Shown here in pieces: positions 20,918 to 32,069 of a stretch of DNA of 64,000 nucleotides. A program made the position numbers and the translations under genes. The stretch's first letter is position 1, and each line of letters opens with the position of its first letter. The DNA is from an uncultured Blastocatellia bacterium (GTDB lineage: Bacteria > Acidobacteriota > Blastocatellia > HR10), in assembly GCA_937934295.1 (NCBI GenBank), contig CALHAI010000003.1, positions 62,001 through 126,000 on the forward strand, given 5' to 3'. The notes beneath the pieces are model-generated. The model made no database searches and had not been told where the DNA came from. It saw only the letters and a program-made list of their open reading frames with translations.

Positions 20918-21997
20918 ATGGTCGTGCGCATAGACGGATCGGTTGGCGAAGGAGGTGGTCAAATCCTGCGGACGAGCTTGGCGCTCGCGGCCTTGCTCGC
21001 GCGCGAGGTGGAGATCGCGAACATCCGTCGAGGGCGCAAGGTTCCGGGGCTGCAGCCGCAGCACCTGACGGCTGTGCGCGCGATCCGAGACATCACGCGG
21101 GGGCGCGTGCTCGGAGACGAATTGGGTTCGGAACTGCTCATCTTCATGCCGGGGAAGTGCGAAGGTGGTGTCTACGAATTCGATGTGAGCAAGATCCGGG
21201 CGAGCGCCGGATCGGTGAGCTTGATCGCTCAAGCCGTCTTGCCCGCCTTGCTGTTTGCGCCACGTCCCACGCACTTGGTCCTCAAAGGCGGCACGCACGT
21301 GCCCTTCAGTCCGCCCACGACCTATGTGGAGAGGGTCTTCCTCCCGATGTTGCAGCGGATGGGAGGGCGCGCGAGCATGAGGACGATTCGTTGGGGGTGG
21401 TATCCTCAGGGTGGAGGAATCGTCGAGGTGGACATCGAGCCGGTGCAACGGCTATCGGCCATCGCGTTGACCAAGCGCGAAGAGCTGGTTCGAATCGAAG
21501 GCCTCGCCGTCGTCTCCAATCTTCCGCTCTCGATCGCGGAGCGTCTCTGTCGGCGATTGCTTCAGCGATTGGCCCGATATGAGCTGGTGGCCGAGATCGA
21601 GCTGGTGCAGGCGCCGGCTTCAGGGAGGGGGACGGGTCTCTTCGTCTTCGCGCACTATGGAGACATCGTCGCGGGATTCGGCGCGCTGGGCGAAGTTGGG
21701 AAGCGCGCCGAAGCAGTCGCCGACGAGGTCTCTGGCGCGTTGATGGCCCATCATCGCTCCGGGGGAGTGGTCGATCGGCATCTGGCCGATCAGCTCCTCA
21801 TCTACATGGCCTTGGCCGAAGGGCGCTCGACAATCGCCGTCTCCGAGATCACCACTCATCTGCTGACCAATGTGTGGGTCATCGAGCAGTTCTTGCCGGT
21901 GAAGTTCGAAGTCAAAGGAGAGGTCGGGAAACCGGGGATGGTCTCCGTCGAAGGCGTGGGCTTTCATCCTGGGGCGACAGTGCCGGGCGCGTCGTGA
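20918..21997 (+). CDS. rtcA: RNA 3'-terminal phosphate cyclase
   Basis: A 359-residue enzyme converting RNA 3'-phosphate ends to 2',3'-cyclic phosphates through a covalent AMP-histidine. Conserved segments are RIDGSVGEGGGQILRTSLALA, the IRRGRKVPGLQPQHLTAV loop, YPQGGGIVEVDI and VVDRHLADQLLIYMAL, in which the His (about residue 288) matches the adenylated residue. ATG 20918 has GAGGGGGC before it; upstream codons in frame to 20744 do not resemble the family. The usual partners rtcB and rtcR are absent from the window, so it is a solo rtcA following pta. Confidence 0.92.
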   Translation: MVVRIDGSVGEGGGQILRTSLALAALLAREVEIANIRRGRKVPGLQPQHLTAVRAIRDITRGRVLGDELGSELLIFMPGKCEGGVYEFDVSKIRASAGSVSLIAQAVLPALLFAPRPTHLVLKGGTHVPFSPPTTYVERVFLPMLQRMGGRASMRTIRWGWYPQGGGIVEVDIEPVQRLSAIALTKREELVRIEGLAVVSNLPLSIAERLCRRLLQRLARYELVAEIELVQAPASGRGTGLFVFAHYGDIVAGFGALGEVGKRAEAVADEVSGALMAHHRSGGVVDRHLADQLLIYMALAEGRSTIAVSEITTHLLTNVWVIEQFLPVKFEVKGEVGKPGMVSVEGVGFHPGATVPGAS

Positions 21998-22076
21998 GGA
22001 GACGCCGGGTGCTGGACGCTCGTGCCTCACGCGATCTGCTACCGATCGTGTGAGAGATCCCAACATGGAGGAATGC

Positions 22077-22523
22077 ATGTTCCGACTCAATCGCATCCTG
22101 TGTCCGACGGATTTCAGCGAAGCGGCTCGACGAGCGTTCGATCTGGCCATTCCTTTGGCCGAAGCGTTCGGGGCGGAGTTGTACGTGATCCACGTCGTCC
22201 CCGCGATCCCGTATTTGGAGCCGCGGCCGACATATCACTTCGACGTGCCGGAATACGAACGGCTGCTGCATGAAGATGCCGAGCGACAGATGGCCGCGCT
22301 CGTCAACGACCTGCAGACGCGCGTCGCCGTCCATTCGATCCTCGCGCACGGCGATGTGGCCGAGCAGATCCTCCGAACGGCGGAGGAGAAGGACGTGGAC
22401 CTGATCGTCATTACGACGCACGGGCGCACGGGATGGCGGCATTTGGTCTTCGGCTCCATCGCCGAGAAGATCGTGCGCCTGGCGCACTGTCCGGTTCTGA
22501 CGGTGCGGCAGCCGGCGGCGTGA
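22077..22523 (+). CDS. Universal stress protein (UspA family)
   Basis: A 148-residue single-domain USP. It begins with RILCPTDFSEAARRAF and ends with the ATP-binding pattern THGRTGWRHLVFGSIAEKIVR, in which G-x2-G-x9-G(S) is intact, so the protein probably binds ATP. ATG 22077 has GGAGG 5 bases before it; the upstream in-frame ATGs lie over that ribosome site. It precedes, tail to tail, a trans-sulfuration enzyme gene. Compare the USP domain fused to the PGK-like protein at 26157. Confidence 0.9.
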   Translation: MFRLNRILCPTDFSEAARRAFDLAIPLAEAFGAELYVIHVVPAIPYLEPRPTYHFDVPEYERLLHEDAERQMAALVNDLQTRVAVHSILAHGDVAEQILRTAEEKDVDLIVITTHGRTGWRHLVFGSIAEKIVRLAHCPVLTVRQPAA

Positions 22524-22530
22524 GTGCCCC

Positions 22531-25748
<3,218 letters not shown>

Positions 25749-25752
<4 letters not shown>

Positions 25753-25777
25753 CAGGTGCCGGAGGGGTCCCTATACT
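25749..25777 (+). promoter_or_regulatory. rpsT promoter (consensus sigma-70)
   Basis: Exact TTGACA (25749-25754), 17-base spacer, TATACT (25772-25777). The -35 box contains the stop codon of the upstream methyltransferase gene. Transcript start near 25784. Confidence 0.8.
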
Positions 25778-25784
25778 TGACTTC

Positions 25785-25816
25785 CTCTCGGAGGGGTGAT
25801 GGGCCTCCGTCGAGAG
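25785..25816 (+). other. Leader hairpin upstream of rpsT
   Basis: CTCTCGGAGG (25785-25794) pairs with CCTCCG (25804-25809) and AGAG (25813-25816), leaving a 3-base bulge and a 9-base loop. It occupies the start of the predicted rpsT transcript. Ribosomal protein S20 is known to control its own synthesis in E. coli, so an autoregulatory role is reasonable but untested. Confidence 0.45.
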
Positions 25817-25838
25817 CATCACGGGAGAAGAGGGAGCT

Positions 25839-26117
25839 ATGCCGCGCACGAAATCAGCGATGAAGCAGCTGCGGAAGAGTCTGAAGCGGCGCGAGATCAA
25901 TCGGCGGAATCTCTCGCGCCTGCGCACGTCCATCAAGAAATTGCGTCGCGCCATTGCAGCGGGCGATGCGCAATTGGCGCGAGAGCTGCTGCCGCAGACG
26001 ATCGCGATCATTGATAAGTCCATCCAGAAAGGCGTTATTCATCGAAACGCGGCCGCTCGGTATAAATCGCGTCTGACGATCTTGGTCAATCGGTTAGTGG
26101 TCGCGACTCAAACCTGA
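25839..26117 (+). CDS. rpsT: Small ribosomal subunit protein S20
   Basis: A 92-residue, Lys/Arg-rich all-helical protein that binds 16S rRNA early in 30S assembly. It begins MPRTKSAMKQLRKSLKRREINR and continues with LRTSIKKLRRAIAAGD and the C-terminal signature KGVIHRNAAARYKSRLT, the standard bS20 end. GAAGAGGGAG precedes the ATG. Its own strong promoter and leader hairpin lie upstream. The following pgk-usp gene begins 39 bases after its stop and may be co-transcribed. Confidence 0.95.
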   Translation: MPRTKSAMKQLRKSLKRREINRRNLSRLRTSIKKLRRAIAAGDAQLARELLPQTIAIIDKSIQKGVIHRNAAARYKSRLTILVNRLVVATQT

Positions 26118-26156
26118 GGCCGACCGGGGTGCAGGGAGAGGTGGGGAGGGGCACCC

Positions 26157-27920
26157 ATGGAGAAATTGACGATCGGTCACCTTCGCGAGACGCTCTCTGG
26201 GCGGCGGGTCTTCGTGCGCATAGATGGGGATGTTCCCCGGCGAGAAGGAGTCGGGGAGATCGCCGATGATTTCAAGCTCCGGCAGGTGGTGCCGACGCTG
26301 CAGTTCCTGATTCAGGCGGGAGCGCGCATCGTGATCGGCACACATTGGGGGCAGCCGGGGGGGGAGGTGGTCACTCCATGGCGCACGGATCCGATCGCCG
26401 AACGCTTGAGCCATCTCTTGGGACGACCCGTTCGCAAGGCGAACGATTGCGTGGGGCGAGAGGTCGAACGTCTCGTGGATGAGTTGAAGCCGGGCGAGGT
26501 CCTGATGGTGGAGAACCTTCGCTTCTATGCGGAGGAAGATGTGGATGACGCCACCTTCGCTCGTCAGTTGGCCGATCTGGCCGATGTGTATTGTAACGAT
26601 GCGTTTGGACTGGCCCATCGCGGGCAGGCCTCGACCGTCGGTATCACGCGCTATGTGAGGCCAGCGGCAGCCGGCTTGCTCATGGAGCGCGAGCTGCTCA
26701 TGCTGGAGGCCGTCTTGAAGAACCCGCAGAAGCCGTTCTTGGCAGTCGTCGCCGGCTCGCGCCTGGAGGAGAAGTTGCCTGTCTTGGAGAATCTCCTGCC
26801 TCGCGTGGATCGGCTTTTCATCGGGGGAGCGCTTTGTTTCACCTTCCTCAAAGCGCAGGGATACGAGGTCGGACGGTCTCCGGTGCATACGGCCTTCCTC
26901 AAGCTCGCCGAAGATTTCCTCAAGCGCGCGGAGCACGTGCTGGGGAGCCGAGGAGAGATCTATCCGACGGGGCTCGTCTTTCCCTCGGATTTCGTCGTCG
27001 TCGAGGCGGAGGCCTTGGAGCATGCGCATGGCGATCTGGAGAAGATCGCCGCTCTTCCGCGTCATGTCGTCATGGCCTCGGAGATCCCGGCCTATGCGGT
27101 GGCTGTGGACATCGGGCCGATGACGATCAGTCATCTTATTGAGCTCTTCGATTGGGCGCGCACGATCTTCTGGAATGGACCGCTCGGGCGGTGGGAATGG
27201 GCGCCCTTCGCCGCCGGGACGCGGGCGATGGCCGAGTATGTGACCGAGCGCGTTCCGGCCGAGCGAAAGGACATCCTCATCTGTGGAGATAGCCTGACGC
27301 AAGCCATCCGGCAATTTGGCCTCCCGGTCGAGAGGATTCGTCACCTCAGCACAGGGGGGGAATCGGCGTTGAAATATTTGGCGGGGATGCCGCTGCCGGC
27401 GGTCGTGGCCTTGAGTGACCGGGAGCAGCCGGAACGCCCGTCGCGGCCACGGCGCATCCTCATTCCCGTGGATGGATCGCCGAACGCGCGATTGGCGGTC
27501 CAGCGGGTGAGCCAACTGCTCGATGCCGCGCGGGCGGAGATCACGCTCCTTTATGTCGCCCCACTCTCTCGGGTCGAACGCAGCACGTATGTCAGCCCGG
27601 AGCGGGAAGCCGAGTGGCGAGCGGCGCATCAGTTGGAAGCCGAACGCATCTTTGCCGAAGCCAATGCTGAGTTGGCACGACAGGGCTTGACCTCCCATCG
27701 GCAACTGATGGCGATGGGGGATCCCGCCGAGGAGATCCTCAAGCTCGCCGATCAGATCCACGCCGATTTGATCGCCATGGGCGCACGCGGGCGAACGGGG
27801 ATCTTTCGATTTCTCATGGGGGGCGTCAGCCGCAAGGTCCTCGATCACGCGAAGTGCCCCGTCTTGCTCGTGCGCGTGCCGGATGAGGAATTGGTGAGAG
27901 CAGGATTGATGGAGGCGTAA
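26157..27920 (+). CDS. Phosphoglycerate kinase-like protein fused to a universal stress domain
   Basis: A 587-residue two-domain protein. Residues 1-420 cover a full phosphoglycerate kinase fold (VRIDGDVPR, THWGQPGG, VENLRFYAEED, DAFGLAHRGQAST, FWNGPLGRWEW, ICGDSLTQAI, STGGESAL). Residues 433-580 are a USP domain with ATP-binding GARGRTGIFRFLMGGVS. Against yeast PGK numbering, D23, H62, R121, R168, K217 and D372 are kept (here D23, H63, R122, R155, K206), but N25 is D25, R38 is K40, R65 is Q66 and K213 is R202. The 3-phosphoglycerate pocket is therefore altered. No gap or tpi is adjacent. It may be a low-activity, regulatory or differently specific PGK; a canonical pgk elsewhere is likely. 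The stop is 1 base from the converging selD stop. Confidence 0.85.
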   Translation: MEKLTIGHLRETLSGRRVFVRIDGDVPRREGVGEIADDFKLRQVVPTLQFLIQAGARIVIGTHWGQPGGEVVTPWRTDPIAERLSHLLGRPVRKANDCVGREVERLVDELKPGEVLMVENLRFYAEEDVDDATFARQLADLADVYCNDAFGLAHRGQASTVGITRYVRPAAAGLLMERELLMLEAVLKNPQKPFLAVVAGSRLEEKLPVLENLLPRVDRLFIGGALCFTFLKAQGYEVGRSPVHTAFLKLAEDFLKRAEHVLGSRGEIYPTGLVFPSDFVVVEAEALEHAHGDLEKIAALPRHVVMASEIPAYAVAVDIGPMTISHLIELFDWARTIFWNGPLGRWEWAPFAAGTRAMAEYVTERVPAERKDILICGDSLTQAIRQFGLPVERIRHLSTGGESALKYLAGMPLPAVVALSDREQPERPSRPRRILIPVDGSPNARLAVQRVSQLLDAARAEITLLYVAPLSRVERSTYVSPEREAEWRAAHQLEAERIFAEANAELARQGLTSHRQLMAMGDPAEEILKLADQIHADLIAMGARGRTGIFRFLMGGVSRKVLDHAKCPVLLVRVPDEELVRAGLMEA

Positions 27921-27921
27921 A

Positions 27922-28971
27922 TCAGGGGAGGACGCGGATGCGCCCGGCGGCTTCGGCCGTGATCTCCCCGATGACGGCGGCGAGTGTGTGACTTTCGTCG
28001 AGCGCCGCGCAGAGTGCGCCCACCTTCTCCGGAGGGACGGCGATCAGAATTCCCCCGGACGTTTGCGCATCGCAGAGGACGAGTTGCGCTTCTTCGGAGA
28101 GGCTCGAATCCCAGTCCACAAAGGGTGCGAGATACGCGTGATTAGCGAGTGTGCCTCCGGGGACGATACGTTCGGCGACCAACTCCCAGGCCGCGGTGAG
28201 CACGGGGATGTGCGAGAGCCGGATCGTCGCGCTCACGCCACTGGCCAGGAGCATGGTGCGCAGGTGGCCGAGCAATCCGTATCCGGTGACATCGGTGGCG
28301 GCATGCACGCCGACCCGGCGCATGGCGTGTGCGGCCGCGCGATTGAGCGTCGTCATGACGCGGACGGCTTCGGCTTCGACCTCGGGCGAGACCCGTTCAA
28401 GCTTAATGCCCGTCGTGATGATCCCCAAGCCGAGGGGTTTGGTCAGGACCAACCGATCGCCTGGCCGCGCGCTCGAATTCGGGATGATCTGCTCCGGACG
28501 GGCGACGCCGAGCACGGCCAATCCATATTTCGGTTCGAGATCATCCACAGTATGCCCGCCAAGGATCACGACGCCGGCCTCATGGGCCTTGTCCGCACCG
28601 CCGCGCAAGATCTCGCTCAGGAGACGAAGGGGGAGCTTCTTCGCCGGGAAGCCGACGAGGTTGAGCGCAATATGCGGTTCGACGCCTTTCGCGTAGAGGT
28701 CGCTGAGCGCATTGGCGACGGCGATCTGTCCGAAGGCATACGGGTCGTCCACGACGGGGGTGAAGAAATCCGTCGTGAAGGCAATGGCCGTTTGCTCATC
28801 GAGCAGGTAGACACCCACATCGTCGGCGTCCTTGACGCCGATGAGCACGCGCGGATCATCCAACGGGGCCCATGCGCTCAGGACCTCGACCAGGTCCTTC
28901 TGACTCAGCTTGCACGCTCAACCGGCCCCGTGGCTGAATTGCGTCAGCCGGATGCGTTCGGTCTCGGCCAT
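27922..28971 (-). CDS. selD: Selenide, water dikinase, itself a selenoprotein (in-frame UGA)
   Basis: A 349-residue enzyme making selenophosphate from selenide and ATP, the selenium donor for selenocysteine and selenouridine. Read through one TGA (28920-28918, residue 18), the frame gives MAETERIRLTQFSHGAGU and continues ACKLSQKDL; the U sits exactly where SelD has its catalytic Cys/Sec ahead of the ATP-site Lys (GU-A-CK). The rest is continuous: FFTPVVDDPYAFGQIAVANA, GGHTVDDLEPKYGLAV, TKPLGLGIITTG, ATDVTGYGLLGHL and LCDAQTSGG. GGGGGGAAG precedes ATG 28971. A hairpin 19 bases past the UGA fits a bSECIS. Annotation from 28863 (TTG) would lose the active site. Confidence 0.93.
28880..28898 (-). 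promoter_or_regulatory. bSECIS-like hairpin for the selD UGA codon
   Basis: On the minus strand AGGACCT (28898-28892) pairs perfectly with AGGTCCT (28886-28880) around the loop GGTCG. The stem starts 19 bases after the TGA and the loop lies about 27 bases after it, inside the 16-37 base window of bacterial SECIS elements, with the G-U pair expected in the loop. Confidence 0.75.
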
Positions 28972-29013
28972 ATTGTTCTTCCCCCCATGGAGAGCAGTTC
29001 ATTCTATGGTGCA

Positions 29014-29841
29014 TCACGAAATCTCGTCAACGCGGGAGACCGAGCGAGGGAGCGACGTTGACCCCTTCCGGGCCGCCGCTTGTTCGGCCTCAAGGGAGGC
29101 GTATCGTCCCAGCCAATCGTTCATCCGGATACGCAGGAGATCAAGTGCCATGCGCCAAGCATCGCGCCCCATTCGAACCTTCGTCCCTTCGGCGTGAGCC
29201 CAAAGGACGGGCGTCTCCCGAAGGCGCAAGCCGCATTTTCGCGCTAGGTAGAGGATCTCGACGTCGAATCCGAAGCCGAAGATCCGCTGGCTTTGGAAGA
29301 TGAGGCGCAGGGGGTCGCGCCGATAGGCCTTGAAGCCGCATTGCGTGTCCTTGAAGGGGAGTCCAGTGAGCGCGCGCATGAGGAGGTTGAAGATCCGCCC
29401 GGCCCATTGCCGCAGACGCGATGGCGACTTCAGAATGAATCGGCGATCGAGGCCGCGTGAGCCGAAGGCGACGTCCGCGCCTTCGTTTTCGATGAGCTGG
29501 AGCAGGCGTTCGGCTTCCGCGATGGGCGTCGAGAGATCGGCATCGGTGAAGAGGACGATCTCTCCGCGTGCGTTCAAGAATCCCCGGCGGACGCTGTAGC
29601 CTTTCCCGAAATTTCGCTCGTTGCGCAGCAGGCGCACGCTCACGCGCTCGCTCCGCCAAGTCTCGGCGAAGGCGCAGACGATCGCGGCCGTAGCATCGCG
29701 AGAGCCGTCGTCCACCACGATGACCTCGCTCGGGAACGGTCGTCGCTCCAGGTAGCGCGTGACATCTTGAAGCGAGCGCTCGATCCGGTGGGCCTCATCG
29801 AAGGCCGGGATGATGACGGAGAGATACGGCCGCTGCTCCAT
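29014..29841 (-). CDS. GT2-family glycosyltransferase (polyprenyl-phosphate glucosyltransferase-like)
   Basis: A 275-residue GT-A fold transferase. It has LSVIIPAFDEAHRIERSL, EVIVVDDGSRDATAAIV, the NFGKGYSVRRGFLNARG motif, FTDADLSTPIAE (DXD-type metal site), GSRGLDRRF, KDTQCGFKAYRRD and GFGFDVEILYLARK. This set matches the ALG5/dolichyl-phosphate beta-glucosyltransferase branch, which charges a lipid carrier with a sugar nucleotide at the membrane. There is no C-terminal GtrA-like membrane domain, only short amphipathic helices. It lies 42 bases upstream of selD on the same strand and reads away from plsY. Confidence 0.87.
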   Translation of the reverse strand: MEQRPYLSVIIPAFDEAHRIERSLQDVTRYLERRPFPSEVIVVDDGSRDATAAIVCAFAETWRSERVSVRLLRNERNFGKGYSVRRGFLNARGEIVLFTDADLSTPIAEAERLLQLIENEGADVAFGSRGLDRRFILKSPSRLRQWAGRIFNLLMRALTGLPFKDTQCGFKAYRRDPLRLIFQSQRIFGFGFDVEILYLARKCGLRLRETPVLWAHAEGTKVRMGRDAWRMALDLLRIRMNDWLGRYASLEAEQAAARKGSTSLPRSVSRVDEIS

Positions 29842-29898
29842 GCGCTGAAAGAGTATGACGCACGCGCCCTCTGGCGATCAAGGAACGCACGCGGCTTC

Positions 29899-29927
29899 TT
29901 GTCAGCGCAAGAGGTATTCGCTATGAT
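29899..29927 (+). promoter_or_regulatory. plsY operon promoter
   Basis: TTGTCA (29899-29904), 17-base spacer, TATGAT (29922-29927); each hexamer is 5/6. It lies in the divergent gap between the glycosyltransferase gene and plsY. Confidence 0.6.
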
Positions 29928-29953
29928 CTTTCTTTCACGGAAGGGGGGAAGCG

Positions 29954-30589
29954 ATGCTCATGCGTTCCATGCTCGGCATGATCGGCGCGTATCTTCTCGG
30001 CTCGATCCCATTCGGCTACTTGTTGGTCAAGTACGTCTTCACGAATCGCATGGACGTACGGACGATCGGGAGTCGGAGCATCGGGGCGACGAACGTGGGT
30101 CGGATCGCGGGAGCGAAAGGGGGGATCCTCACGGGGCTCTTGGACATCGGGAAGGGGATAGCGGCCGTCGTGTTCGTGGGGAAGCTGACGGCGAATGATC
30201 CGTGGTGGATGGGGATGGCGGTGGCGCTGGCCGTCACCGGGCACATCTTTCCGGTGTGGATCGGGTTCCGAGGGGGGAAAGGGGTGGCGACGGGAGCTGG
30301 GGGGTATTTGCTCCTCTCCCCCTTGGCGGTGCTCTCGAGCCTGGTGCTTTGGGCGGTGATCGTGTATGCGAAACGGTACATCTCGCTCGGCTCCATCTTC
30401 GCGACGGCCTCGATCCCCTTCTGGATTTGGTTCTGGGGGGAGAAGGTCTTGCACCAGTCGCAGCAGGAGATCCAACCCCTTGTTGTGACGGCGGCCCTGA
30501 CCGGAGGCTTGATCATCTTCCGGCATCGAGAGAACATTCAACGGCTCTTGGCCGGAACGGAGCGCAAGCTTGGGGCCCGCGTATCATGA
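29954..30589 (+). CDS. plsY: Acyl-phosphate:glycerol-3-phosphate acyltransferase
   Basis: A 211-residue integral membrane enzyme with about five hydrophobic helices that puts the first acyl chain on glycerol-3-phosphate. The three family motifs are present: YLLGSIPFGYLLV, SRSIGATNVGRIAGAKGGILTGLLDIGKG (N and K residues of motif 1), and WIGFRGGKGVATGAGG (motif 2). GGAAGGGGGGAAG precedes the ATG. Its stop overlaps the gpsA start (ATGA), a logical pairing because gpsA makes the glycerol-3-phosphate used here. Confidence 0.94.
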   Translation: MLMRSMLGMIGAYLLGSIPFGYLLVKYVFTNRMDVRTIGSRSIGATNVGRIAGAKGGILTGLLDIGKGIAAVVFVGKLTANDPWWMGMAVALAVTGHIFPVWIGFRGGKGVATGAGGYLLLSPLAVLSSLVLWAVIVYAKRYISLGSIFATASIPFWIWFWGEKVLHQSQQEIQPLVVTAALTGGLIIFRHRENIQRLLAGTERKLGARVS

Positions 30590-31599
30590 GCGAAGATGTT
30601 CACCGCATGGCGATCATCGGCGCCGGAAGTTGGGGGACGGCCCTCTCGATCTTAGCGGCGAAACGAGGCCACCTCGTCGCGCTCTGGAGCCATGAGTCGG
30701 AGGTCGCGGCGGCGATCCGCGAGCGGCGGGAGAATCCGATCTATCTGCCGGGATTTCCCCTTCCCCCGAGCGTGCGCGTGACGACTTCGCTTGAAGAAGC
30801 GTTGGACGGTGCGGACGTGGTGATCGCCGCTCTCCCTTCGCACGTGTGCCGTTCGATGTACGAGCGCATGCGCCCGTGGTTGCATCCGCGCATGATTTTC
30901 GTCAGCGCGACTAAAGGGATCGAGGTGGAGACGCAGATGCGGATGTCGGAGGTCTTGCGCGATGTTCTGCGCGATCAGTTCGAGCCGCGGATTGTCGTGC
31001 TCTCCGGTCCGAGCTTCGCGCAGGAGGTCGCGCGCGGCGATCCCACGGCCGTCGTCGCCGCCTCATACCCGTTGGAATACAGCCAACTGGTGCAGCGGTC
31101 ACTCTCGGGCCCATCGTTCCGAATTTACACGAGCCCCGATGTCGTGGGCGTGGAGGTCGGGGGAGCCGTGAAGAACGTCATCGCCATCGGCGCTGGTGTG
31201 GTCACGGGCTTGGGGTGGGGGAGCAATAGTGTCGCGGCCCTCATCACGCGCGGCTTGGCGGAGATGACGCGCTTGGTCGTCGCGTTGGGCGGACGCGCCG
31301 AGACGATGGCTGGACTGGCCGGTGTGGGCGATCTGGTGCTCACGTGCACGGGGCAACTCTCGCGCAATCGGCAGGTCGGGATCGAATTGGGACGTGGGCG
31401 GACATTGCCGGAGATCCTCGCGAGCATGCGTCAGGTGGCCGAAGGCGTGCGGACAACGCGCGCTGTCTATCGCCTCAGTCAGCGGCTCGGCGTGGAGATG
31501 CCCATCACAGCGAGCATCCATGCCTTGCTCTACGAAGGACGCGATCCGCGCGACGTCGCCGTCGCGCTCATGGAGCGCCCCCTCAAACGGGAGATCTGA
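30586..31599 (+). CDS. gpsA: Glycerol-3-phosphate dehydrogenase [NAD(P)+]
   Basis: A 337-residue cytoplasmic enzyme reducing dihydroxyacetone phosphate to glycerol-3-phosphate for phospholipids. Rossmann motif IIGAGSWGTALS, ATKGIEVET, VLSGPSFAQEVARGDPTAVV, the catalytic Lys in VGGAVKNVIAIGAG, GNSVAALITRGLAEM-type region, GLAGVGDLVLTCTG and SRNRQVGIELGRG are all present. Start ATG 30586 overlaps the plsY stop; ATG 30607 is an alternative closer to the Rossmann strand. Eleven bases separate it from smpB. Confidence 0.95.
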   Translation: MSEDVHRMAIIGAGSWGTALSILAAKRGHLVALWSHESEVAAAIRERRENPIYLPGFPLPPSVRVTTSLEEALDGADVVIAALPSHVCRSMYERMRPWLHPRMIFVSATKGIEVETQMRMSEVLRDVLRDQFEPRIVVLSGPSFAQEVARGDPTAVVAASYPLEYSQLVQRSLSGPSFRIYTSPDVVGVEVGGAVKNVIAIGAGVVTGLGWGSNSVAALITRGLAEMTRLVVALGGRAETMAGLAGVGDLVLTCTGQLSRNRQVGIELGRGRTLPEILASMRQVAEGVRTTRAVYRLSQRLGVEMPITASIHALLYEGRDPRDVAVALMERPLKREI

Positions 31600-31609
31600 G
31601 AGAGACACC

Positions 31610-32068
31610 ATGACGACCGAGAAGACCATCGCCACGAATCGACAGGCCTATCACAACTACGATCTCTTGGAGACCTACGAGTGTGGCGTCGCGCTCACGG
31701 GTACGGAGGTGAAATCCATTCGCCAGGGGCGAATTAACTTGAAGGACGCCTATGCCATCATTCGCAACGGCGAGGCGTGGTTGGTCAATGCGCACATCAG
31801 TCCGTATCCGCATGGCGGACGGCTCAACCACGATCCGACGCGCACGCGCAAGCTGCTTTTGCACAAGTCGGAGATCCTGCGCTTGATGGGGAGAGTACAA
31901 GAGAAAGGGCTCACGCTCATCCCGACCCGCTGTTATCTGAAGAACGGGCGGGTGAAGTTCGAGATCGCGCTGGCGCGCGGGCGCAAGCTGCACGATAAGC
32001 GCGAGGCTGCACGTCGTAAGGCCATCGAGCGAGAGACGGAGGCCATTCTGAAAGCGTTCAGGAGGTGA
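31610..32068 (+). CDS. smpB: SsrA-binding protein SmpB
   Basis: A 152-residue partner of tmRNA in ribosome rescue. It carries the OB-fold signatures ATNRQAYHNYDLLETYECGVALTGTEVKS split over the first 35 residues, ISPYPHGGRLNHDPTRTRKLLLHK, and the basic C-terminal tail (GRKLHDKREAARRKAIERE) that enters the A-site mRNA channel. No ssrA (tmRNA) gene is seen in the window. The AGGAGGTGAT at its 3' end is the ribosome site of pepA. Confidence 0.95.
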   Translation: MTTEKTIATNRQAYHNYDLLETYECGVALTGTEVKSIRQGRINLKDAYAIIRNGEAWLVNAHISPYPHGGRLNHDPTRTRKLLLHKSEILRLMGRVQEKGLTLIPTRCYLKNGRVKFEIALARGRKLHDKREAARRKAIERETEAILKAFRR

Positions 32069-32069
32069 T

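Noticed and set aside
27922-28863. selD starting at TTG 28863 as a truncated or damaged gene
   Set aside because: Reading through the TGA restores the full active-site N-terminus and a bSECIS hairpin is present, so recoding fits better than damage.
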